From Bdellovibrio sp. (lineage in GTDB: Bacteria; Bdellovibrionota; Bdellovibrionia; Bdellovibrionales; Bdellovibrionaceae), in the NCBI GenBank assembly GCA_017745015.1, contig JAGIAF010000046.1:1-15750 (forward strand): a DNA stretch of 15,750 nt. The letters are read 5' to 3'. A program made the position numbers and the translations under genes. Positions 1 through 6,068 of this stretch are shown piece by piece; within the stretch, counting starts at the first letter, position 1, and every line of letters begins with the position of its first letter. The notes beneath the pieces are model-generated. The model searched no databases. It saw only the letters and a program-made list of their open reading frames with translations, and was not told the DNA's origin.

Positions 1-599
1 ATACTGCTGTAATCAAGCGAACCTGAAGAACTTAAAGTGTCGTTATCAACTTCAATACGATCGATCAATTTAGTATTAAATCCCAGCTTTACGCGACCAT
101 CAAAAAAGCGGAAGTTGAATCCCAAAATGAAAGCCAAGTCACTGCGATGATAAGCATCGATCGTTGAACCATCACTGGACATCGTCGCATCAAGCAGGTC
201 GTTATAATAAAGGCCTAAACCGAAATTACGCATCACAATCGAAGGGAATAATTGCATCTTCGCATGATAGTAATCTCCGCGATTCGCATCCAATGAAGTC
301 TTCACATCCGACAAGCTGAATGGATTTGAAAAGCTGTTTTCTTGATACATGCTGACAGCGTTCGTATTTACTTCGAGTTCTGGGTCAAACACAGTTCCGT
401 AAGCATCCCGCAATTTACCCAAGGCTGCGGGGTTCACAATCAAAGCTGTTTCATCATTCACAACGGCAAGACACGCTCCACCCATGGCATTGCAACGCAC
501 GCCTCTGTAGAACGGACGTAGCTCATCTGCATTCACGTCCCATGTGAATGTCAGCAGCAGAACTATTTGAATGAGAGCAATCCACAAAATCCTTTTCAT
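1..599 (-). CDS. Outer-membrane beta-barrel protein, FadL/PorV-like, partial (C-terminus beyond left edge)
   Basis: Read on the minus strand from the ATG at 599, an open frame runs 199 codons to the left edge without a stop, so the 3' part of the gene is missing. The protein begins with a signal peptide of about 24 residues (basic MKR, hydrophobic core, cleavage after DVNA). Residues 38-60 carry the pattern NAMGGACLAV, ND.TA, NPAAL, which is typical of the N-terminal plug and first strand of FadL/PorV/UPF0164-type outer-membrane barrels. The rest alternates polar and hydrophobic residues like beta strands (for example FRFFDGRVKLGFNTKL). The ribosome binding site is weak (GAGAGG close to the ATG). 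It shares the same N-terminal pattern with the gene at 1583-2770. The cargo, if any, cannot be read from sequence: the superfamily includes fatty-acid channels and secretion-associated barrels. Confidence is good for an exported barrel, low for its function. Confidence 0.8.
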   Translation of the reverse strand, partial: MKRILWIALIQIVLLLTFTWDVNADELRPFYRGVRCNAMGGACLAVVNDETALIVNPAALGKLRDAYGTVFDPELEVNTNAVSMYQENSFSNPFSLSDVKTSLDANRGDYYHAKMQLFPSIVMRNFGLGLYYNDLLDATMSSDGSTIDAYHRSDLAFILGFNFRFFDGRVKLGFNTKLIDRIEVDNDTLSSSGSLDYSS

Positions 600-701
600 A
601 GGCCTCTCTCTAAAAAATGCATGAAAAATCTCATTTACCCTATCGGACGATCCCAGCCTCACATTGAGACGTTTCATTAAAATACATTCGAAGGTCCTGA
701 G

Positions 702-728
702 TTAAGCACCCCACAGAAACACCGATAA
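702..728 (+). promoter_or_regulatory. Candidate sigma-28 (FliA)-type promoter of the lipoprotein gene
   Basis: TTAA (702-705), 15 bases, then ACCGATAA (721-728). The textbook flagellar sigma-28 promoter is TAAA, 15 bases, GCCGATAA, so this matches 3 of 4 and 7 of 8 positions at the right spacing. It would place the transcript start about 28 bases before the ATG at 765, with AAGGAG (751-756) inside the leader. I saw no convincing sigma-70 promoter in 600-764. Sequence match only. Confidence 0.4.
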
Positions 729-764
729 GTAATAGGTACAGACTTACCTCAAGGAGTATGAGAG

Positions 765-1523
765 ATGATCTCAAAAAATATTTCAGCGTTGATGGCCTGC
801 CTTGGACTTTTGACTGTGCTCACAGGCTGTGAGGGCGAGCAGTCAGATAAAGACAAAATTATGGAAGCTCAATATTGTTTGGATGAAGCGACTGCAGGTT
901 CTGCAAACGCTTGCCTGTCTTCTATTTCAGGTTTAACAAGCTCTCAAGCTTATGCTTTGAGATGTGCAGCAGGCTTCATTGATGCGGGAGTAACGTCGAC
1001 GGCAAATTTATCAGCTGCCTTGACAGCAATTCAAAAGGAAAACACAGCCGGAACATCTACACTCCTTGCGGCTCTGTCCTTTTCAAATGGCGTAGACGCA
1101 GATCAAACAGCAAGTTACTGTAATTCTTCCAAACAACCTGGCATGGCCTTGATGGGTGCTATGGCAAAGAGTGCCACCCTGTTAAATACAATTGCACTTC
1201 CAAGTTGTTCTGGCGATCCAGACCCACTTGGTTGCGCGTCTGATGCAATGAGCACCGCTCTTACTGCTCTTGTCAATGACTTCGACCCAAATACCGGCAC
1301 ATTCGGCGATCCAGACAACGCGACATTAGCACAAGATGTCGCTGGCAGTATCCAAACGGTTTATTCAATTACTTGCTCAGGCACAAACACCGCAAGTAGT
1401 GATATCTGTGGCCCGATCAACGATGCATTGAGCGCTGCTGGAATCCCAGATATTACTGCAGTGAGCCCTTCAGAGTTAATTAAACTCGGAGGACAACTCC
1501 TGACACAATGGCAGGGCAACTAG
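765..1523 (+). CDS. Cysteine-rich lipoprotein, unknown function
   Basis: This 252-residue protein begins with a lipoprotein signal peptide: charged N-terminus, hydrophobic stretch and lipobox LTGC with the lipidated cysteine at residue 22. Residue +2 is Glu, not Asp, so by the usual Lol rule it would go to the outer membrane. The mature part is rich in Ala, Ser and Thr and has eight further cysteines (38, 50, 67, 119, 148, 157, 204, 215), enough for four disulfides in the periplasm. I recognise no enzyme motif or named domain. The start is set by AAGGAG eight bases before the ATG. A possible sigma-28-type promoter lies upstream and a strong hairpin terminator follows, so it is probably transcribed alone. 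It sits between two genes for FadL/PorV-like barrels on the opposite strand, but nothing in the sequence shows that they act together. Confidence 0.85.
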   Translation: MISKNISALMACLGLLTVLTGCEGEQSDKDKIMEAQYCLDEATAGSANACLSSISGLTSSQAYALRCAAGFIDAGVTSTANLSAALTAIQKENTAGTSTLLAALSFSNGVDADQTASYCNSSKQPGMALMGAMAKSATLLNTIALPSCSGDPDPLGCASDAMSTALTALVNDFDPNTGTFGDPDNATLAQDVAGSIQTVYSITCSGTNTASSDICGPINDALSAAGIPDITAVSPSELIKLGGQLLTQWQGN

Positions 1524-1531
1524 CCTGAAAT

Positions 1532-1560
1532 AAAAAAAGCTCCCACCGGGAGCTTTTTTT
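1532..1560. terminator. Bidirectional intrinsic terminator
   Basis: Seven A, the stem GCTCCC (1539-1544), loop ACC, GGGAGC (1548-1553), seven T. The A and T tracts make it work in both directions, ending the lipoprotein gene (stop 1523) and the convergent barrel gene (stop 1583). Confidence 0.9.
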
Positions 1561-1582
1561 ATTTTTAATCGCCACGTACTTT

Positions 1583-2770
1583 CTAGAAATCTAAATTCAG
1601 ACGAGTTCCGTAAACACGACTCTCAACCGGAGTGTTCTTTGTGCCCACATCGTCGGCATAACTCACAAGATCCAGATTGAAAACGCCCAACTCAGCCGAC
1701 AAACCTGCAGTCCAGAATCCTTGGCTCAGACCCACGCGGTAGTGACCTTTCCACCAGCTATAAACGGTCCAATCAAACTCAAAACCCGCATGAACACCTT
1801 TACGCCAGCTAAAGTCCGGATGTCCTAAGTCACGAACATCCAAAACACCGCGACCACCGAAGATCCATCCACGTGGATACTCCCAGCGCGAACCAAGATC
1901 CACCACTCTGTAGAGCTTTTCAGGCGTGCCATTCTGAGTTTCTTTATTCACCAATTTCAACGACTGACCGAATCCAGTCTCTGCAACGTTACGAACAACA
2001 GCACCAAATGTTGGACGAGCCATTTGCAACCAGCCCCAGAATCCTGAATCTGGAAGATCCGGAGTCCACAAGATCCCCAAGTCCGCATCCACTGTATAGC
2101 CTTCAGCAAGATCTTCTTTTTTAACGATCTGATCACTCGCCGCTAAGTCCACCGCGCTGATCGGTTTACTGTAGAAACCACGATTTACGAACTTCCCAGT
2201 CACACCCCAAGAGAAGCGACCAAAATCAAACCAGTGAAGATCGTCACCATAAGCCAGCGCTAATGTTGTATCAGCATAAACAGTCGTATTGATTGAGGGG
2301 CCAAGAAGTTGATGCATTTGCAACTCAACTGAGACGTCCATCGGAATCAATGCGATCCCCCACTTCGGACGAACCCACACACCTTCCATCGGTGTTAATC
2401 TCATAGAATAAACATCGCCATAGTGAGCTTGAATTAATTCAAGATAAGCATTTTGCTTATCTGTATCCGACATACTGGATTCTTCAATGTCCTTATAGTC
2501 ATTATAGAAATCCATGGCTCCCGGAGTGCCATAAGCGCTCAACGAAAGATTCACTTGCCCATCTTCACGACGCGCCAATCCCGCTGGATTATAGAAGATC
2601 GCTGTATAATCATTTGCGACTGCCACGAAGGCATCACCCATACCTAGGGCACGAGGAGATTGATAGGAATGATGGATAGTTGTACTAACACTTTCTGCTG
2701 CAAAGGTCGAGTTTGATAACAAAAAGGTACAAAGGCCCGCCGAGAGGAGAAGACTTCCTCTTTTCAACAT
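1583..2770 (-). CDS. Outer-membrane beta-barrel protein, FadL/PorV-like
   Basis: A 395-residue exported protein. The signal peptide ends near residue 24 (STFA before AES). Residues 40-66 hold the pattern RALGMGDAFVAVAND, then NPAGLA, characteristic of the N-terminus of FadL/PorV/UPF0164-type barrels. The body has many aromatic-rich amphipathic strands, and the chain ends in LNLDF, a C-terminal Phe signal as recognised by the BAM assembly machinery. It is therefore most likely an outer-membrane barrel; a transport role is possible by family, but the substrate is unknown. The ATG is preceded by GGAGG at seven bases. It has the same N-terminal motif as the truncated gene at 1-599, so they look like members of one family. 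It diverges from the small barrel gene at 2827 across 56 bases that appear to hold overlapping promoters. Confidence 0.85.
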   Translation of the reverse strand: MLKRGSLLLSAGLCTFLLSNSTFAAESVSTTIHHSYQSPRALGMGDAFVAVANDYTAIFYNPAGLARREDGQVNLSLSAYGTPGAMDFYNDYKDIEESSMSDTDKQNAYLELIQAHYGDVYSMRLTPMEGVWVRPKWGIALIPMDVSVELQMHQLLGPSINTTVYADTTLALAYGDDLHWFDFGRFSWGVTGKFVNRGFYSKPISAVDLAASDQIVKKEDLAEGYTVDADLGILWTPDLPDSGFWGWLQMARPTFGAVVRNVAETGFGQSLKLVNKETQNGTPEKLYRVVDLGSRWEYPRGWIFGGRGVLDVRDLGHPDFSWRKGVHAGFEFDWTVYSWWKGHYRVGLSQGFWTAGLSAELGVFNLDLVSYADDVGTKNTPVESRVYGTRLNLDF

Positions 2771-2789
2771 AGATTTGCCTCCAAATTAC

Positions 2790-2819
2790 TTAACAAAGAT
2801 TGTAGACGTAATTTATACT
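2790..2819 (+). promoter_or_regulatory. Candidate promoter giving a leaderless message for the small barrel gene
   Basis: A -10 element TATACT lies at 2814-2819 with a weaker TTAACA at 2790-2795 (18-base spacing). Seven bases after the -10 is A2827, which is also the first base of the ATG. No ribosome binding site is visible before that ATG, which fits transcription starting at the start codon. Confidence 0.5.
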
Positions 2820-2826
2820 TTGTCTT
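2799..2826 (-). promoter_or_regulatory. Candidate promoter of the minus-strand barrel gene (1583-2770)
   Basis: On the minus strand, AAGACA (2826-2821), 16 bases, TACAAT (2804-2799). The start would fall near 2792, giving a leader of about 21 bases that contains GGAGG. It lies inside the opposing promoter, so polymerase could not hold both at once. Confidence 0.4.
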
Positions 2827-3393
2827 ATGCGAGTTTTTATTCCCCTGATTTTTTTGACCTTGGTCGTGACCTCTCCGTGGGCTCACTCCGCTCCCACACC
2901 ACGAACGACTCTTGATACTCAGCCCTTGAGTCCAGAGAGTGACCCTTATCTTTCAGATAAAGCGGCCGCTTTGCGCACTCCTGCTCCAACTTGGCAGATG
3001 GGCGTTGTTGCTGGTTACTCAGGTGGAAATCAGCTTGAAAATGATGAATGGATGCAAGGTCCAACCTTCGCCATTCGACTCTCGTCATTGAAACTTCATA
3101 ATTTGCCGGTTTGGGACTTTCACTTCGAAGTGAACAGAGACAATTTAGTCGGAGTCTTTGCCGGACGTCGTTGGTATTGCTGCGAGAATGATCGCTTCAA
3201 TCCCTACTTGCGCTTAGCTGCGGGAACTTTCTTAGATGCTAGCGATCAACTTGGAAACCTTGTCGAACTCAGTCGTTTCCGCGCCCGTGCTGGAGCTGGG
3301 CTTGGCGAAGATTTCTTTTTTGAGATGGGCTTTGGCTATGCCGTTGTTGGCCCGGATCTTTACGCGATTCTGGGATACAACTTTAAATTCTAA
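2827..3393 (+). CDS. Small outer-membrane beta-barrel protein
   Basis: A 188-residue exported protein with a signal peptide of about 22 residues (MRVF, hydrophobic core, cleavage near AHSA). After a Pro/Thr-rich linker (about 23-55) come short amphipathic strands such as WQMGVVAGYSGG, FAIRLSSLKL and YLRLAAGTFL, and the chain ends in AILGYNFKF with a terminal Phe and alternating hydrophobic residues, as in proteins inserted by BAM. The size fits a small 8-stranded barrel. A vicinal cysteine pair (118-119) is unusual for such a protein. No ribosome binding site precedes the ATG, and a -10 box sits seven bases upstream, suggesting a leaderless message. The stop is only three bases from the stop of the convergent coaE. 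No specific function can be assigned. Confidence 0.8.
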   Translation: MRVFIPLIFLTLVVTSPWAHSAPTPRTTLDTQPLSPESDPYLSDKAAALRTPAPTWQMGVVAGYSGGNQLENDEWMQGPTFAIRLSSLKLHNLPVWDFHFEVNRDNLVGVFAGRRWYCCENDRFNPYLRLAAGTFLDASDQLGNLVELSRFRARAGAGLGEDFFFEMGFGYAVVGPDLYAILGYNFKF

Positions 3394-3396
3394 ATC

Positions 3397-3999
3397 TTAA
3401 CTCTTCTGCGTCTCGAGCCATGCAACAAGACGATCAACCTCCTTCAGAAGGTTTTGTTCGTCACGATTGTTTTGCAAAACGAAATCCGCCTCTTGCTCTT
3501 TTGCAGCGATAGGAATCTGCGAAGCCATGCGCATTTCAATTTCGTCTTCCGTCCACTGATTACGTCGAAGCAGCCGTTCCTTTTGTTGTCCCTTTGTACA
3601 AGAGACCACGATGATGCCATCGAATTGTTCTTGGGCCTTCGTTTCAAACAAAAGCGGAATATCGTAAATCGCCAGTGGCATTCCTAAGTTTTCCAAATTG
3701 CGGCGGCGACGGCGTGTTTCCTCGCGAATCAAGGGATGTGTGATGGACTCTAGAATATGAAGCTTGTCCGGATTGCCGAAAACTCTTTGGCCTAATTTGC
3801 GACGATCTAAAGAACCATCTTCTAAAAGCAGGTCTTCTCCGAACTCCGTGATGATCGACTTAAGTCCAGGACTTCCCGCTCGCACGACCTCGCGCGCGAT
3901 TTCATCCGCGTCTATGACAGGAATGTTATGCTTTTGCAGCAAACGGCTGACGGTACTCTTCCCACAAGCTATACCTCCGGTCAGTCCTATCCATTTCAT
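3397..3999 (-). CDS. coaE: Dephospho-CoA kinase
   Basis: CoaE phosphorylates the 3'-hydroxyl of dephospho-CoA with ATP, the last step of coenzyme A synthesis, in the cytoplasm. The 200-residue protein has the P-loop GGIACGKST at 8-16, the conserved DADEIAREVV at 30-39, HPLIR and the YDIPLLFE segment, all hallmarks of the family and at normal length. A longer frame begins with TTG at 4005, but its distance from AAGGAG is only two bases; the ATG at 3999 lies eight bases from that site and gives the classical MKWIGLTGG start, so I chose it. The gene is divergent from the Ser/Thr kinase gene and ends three bases from the convergent barrel gene, with no clear terminator between them. Confidence 0.95.
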   Translation of the reverse strand: MKWIGLTGGIACGKSTVSRLLQKHNIPVIDADEIAREVVRAGSPGLKSIITEFGEDLLLEDGSLDRRKLGQRVFGNPDKLHILESITHPLIREETRRRRRNLENLGMPLAIYDIPLLFETKAQEQFDGIIVVSCTKGQQKERLLRRNQWTEDEIEMRMASQIPIAAKEQEADFVLQNNRDEQNLLKEVDRLVAWLETQKS

Positions 4000-4012
4000 A
4001 GACAATTCTCCT

Positions 4013-4039
4013 TAAGCAACAAATATATTTTACCGATAG
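4013..4039 (+). promoter_or_regulatory. Candidate sigma-28-type promoter of the Ser/Thr kinase gene
   Basis: TAAG (4013-4016), 15 bases, ACCGATAG (4032-4039), resembling the sigma-28 pattern TAAA-15-GCCGATAA at 3 of 4 and 6 of 8 positions. It resembles the element before the lipoprotein gene at 702-728 (both read TTAAGCA and later ACCGATA). An alternative sigma-70 -10, TATATT at 4024-4029, overlaps it but lacks a well-spaced -35. Confidence 0.3.
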
Positions 4040-4064
4040 TCTTCTCAAAGGGGAACATGATTTC

Positions 4065-6020
4065 ATGTCTCAAGCTGTAGAACAATTCGGAAAGTACATT
4101 CTGTTGGAAAAGGTCGCTTCGGGCGGTATGGCCGAGGTGTATCTGTCTAAGTCTACAGGTGCAGTCGGCGTTAATAAATTTGTCGCCATCAAGCGCATCC
4201 TCCCCCAATATTCCGATCATCAAGAATTTATCGAGATGTTCAAGGAAGAAGCGAAAATCGCAGTCAACTTGAATCACGGTAACGTTGTCTCAATTTACGA
4301 CTTCGGTGTCGAAAAGAGCCAGTTCTATCTGGTCATGGAATATGTTGAAGGTCGCAACCTTCGCCAAGTCCTCAATGAACTTAAAAAATCCAATGCTACT
4401 TTCACCATCGAACAAATCGTTTATATGATGAAAGAGGTTGCAGCAGGTCTTGACCACGCTCACCGTTGTATTGATGGCACCACAGGCCGCCCTTTGAATA
4501 TCGTTCACCGTGACATGAGTCCACAAAACATCATGATCAGCTTTGAAGGTGAAGTAAAGCTTATCGACTTCGGTATCGCCAAAGCGGAAACGCAATTGGA
4601 AGCTACCAAAGCCGGTACTCTTAAAGGTAAATACGGCTACATGTCTCCGGAACAAGCTGATGGTCAGTCCATCGACCCGCGTACGGATATCTTCTCTATG
4701 GGTATCGTGCTTTGGGAGCTTTTGGCCAACGACCGTCTTTTCACTTCCAATAGTGAAGCGGCGATCTTGCGCAAAATCCGTGAGTGCCAAATCCCTTCTA
4801 TCAGAAAAATCAATCCTTCCGTTCCTCCGGAATTGGAAAGAATTGTTAACAAAGCACTGGCAAAAGACAAAAGTCTCCGTTACCAAACAGCAGCTTCTTT
4901 GCACAGAGATTTAAATCGTTTCTTGAATACACAGTACCCGGAGTTTTCTCCGCACGACTTCTCAGTATTCATGAAAAATGCATTCTCTGCAGTATTCTTG
5001 GATCAGCGTCGCAAGCTTGTTGAGTTCGCCAAAATTCAATCGTCACAAAGTGATGATAAAACGATGGTCACTCAAACTGACACACGCATTCCGCCGAAAA
5101 GCATTCCTGTTCCTCCATCGGCAGTAGCGGCACCTGATCATAGCGAAGATCATTTAGATATCGATACTTCAACAGATATTCGTGTCAGTCTTGATGCGCT
5201 CAAAGCCCCTCCCAAGCCGGGCGCACCACGGTCTGAAACGAATATCACCCACACTCAAACACGCACAAGTTCAGGTGGCGGCTCCATCACTCGCAATCCA
5301 AACGCCACGACCACTACGGGTGGTATGGGCGGCGGAACGCGCACATCGATTCGTCATGTACCAGCTCCGTCTGTAGACTATACAGCGTGGGCATTGCGTG
5401 GTGCGATTGCGTTGGTCGTTGTCATTGGCGGCTGGTGGGGTTACCACAATGTGCTTTCTAAAAAAGGCACACCAAGTGAGCCTCGTGTAAATGCAGGCAT
5501 CGCACCTCAACCCATTCAGTCTCCACAACCAACGGCATCCGTTGGCGGTGGTCAACAAATGGAAATCGCAACAACAGCTCCGGACTATACTGTTTCAATC
5601 TATAGTTCTCCGGATAAAGCCCGCATTGTGATTGACGGTATTGATACCGGTGAGTTCACTCCTCACCGTTTAACAAAGAAGGCTAATACGCCATTCAGTT
5701 TGCGTTTGGTTAAAGAAGGATACACAGATCTTGTTACGACTGTGACTCCGACTTACGAAGCGTATTCTTTCACTGGAACTCTACAAATTCTTCCACGCGT
5801 TGCTTCTGTGTACATCAACATCGTCAATGGCGGTGTGAATCCAGAATTGCGAATCGCAGGTGTTCCCGTGGCTATCCGTTCTTCGTCTGAGCGCTATTTG
5901 ATCCAGGCAGAAGTCGGTGTTAAGATTCAAGCATTTAATAAAGTTACAGGTCTCTCGGCGGAAAAAACTGTTTCTATTCCTGCCAATCAAAAACAGACAA
6001 TTGATCTGTATTTGAAATAA
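4065..6020 (+). CDS. Membrane-anchored Ser/Thr protein kinase with C-terminal PEGA domain
   Basis: A Hanks-type kinase that transfers phosphate from ATP to Ser/Thr of proteins. In its 651 residues: glycine-rich loop VASGGMAEVY (18-26), ATP-binding Lys43 in VAIK, catalytic HRD at 148-150 with Asn155, DFG at 168-170, activation loop with Thr185 as a likely phosphosite, and SPE (194-196) in place of APE. The usual HRDLKPEN reads HRDMSPQN, so the Lys after HRD is Ser. A Pro/Thr/Gly-rich linker (about 330-438) leads to one membrane segment (about 442-460) and then a PEGA domain (about 508-557, SSPDKARIVIDG..TGEFTP) and a second beta-rich, PEGA-like stretch (578-650), presumably periplasmic. The kinase domain would be cytoplasmic. 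AAAGGGG lies eleven bases before the ATG, somewhat far. The acyl-CoA synthetase gene follows 48 bases later; its substrate is not known. Confidence 0.93.
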   Translation: MSQAVEQFGKYILLEKVASGGMAEVYLSKSTGAVGVNKFVAIKRILPQYSDHQEFIEMFKEEAKIAVNLNHGNVVSIYDFGVEKSQFYLVMEYVEGRNLRQVLNELKKSNATFTIEQIVYMMKEVAAGLDHAHRCIDGTTGRPLNIVHRDMSPQNIMISFEGEVKLIDFGIAKAETQLEATKAGTLKGKYGYMSPEQADGQSIDPRTDIFSMGIVLWELLANDRLFTSNSEAAILRKIRECQIPSIRKINPSVPPELERIVNKALAKDKSLRYQTAASLHRDLNRFLNTQYPEFSPHDFSVFMKNAFSAVFLDQRRKLVEFAKIQSSQSDDKTMVTQTDTRIPPKSIPVPPSAVAAPDHSEDHLDIDTSTDIRVSLDALKAPPKPGAPRSETNITHTQTRTSSGGGSITRNPNATTTTGGMGGGTRTSIRHVPAPSVDYTAWALRGAIALVVVIGGWWGYHNVLSKKGTPSEPRVNAGIAPQPIQSPQPTASVGGGQQMEIATTAPDYTVSIYSSPDKARIVIDGIDTGEFTPHRLTKKANTPFSLRLVKEGYTDLVTTVTPTYEAYSFTGTLQILPRVASVYINIVNGGVNPELRIAGVPVAIRSSSERYLIQAEVGVKIQAFNKVTGLSAEKTVSIPANQKQTIDLYLK

Positions 6021-6068
6021 AACCTATAGCGTACATCCAGTGTCATTAAGCTTCGAGGAGTTTTCATC

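Noticed and set aside
3437..3457. Small hairpin CCTT-CAG-AAGG with TTTT inside the coaE end as a terminator for the small barrel gene
   Set aside because: The stem has only four pairs and lies within the coding sequence of coaE.
4000..4005. TTG start for coaE at 4005
   Set aside because: It lies only two bases from AAGGAG; the ATG at 3999 has proper spacing and the usual family start.
4290..4904. Long minus-strand open frame inside the kinase gene, and similar long antisense frames inside fadD, the M3 peptidase and recN
   Set aside because: They are shadows of strongly coding frames on the other strand, without ribosome binding sites or recognisable motifs.
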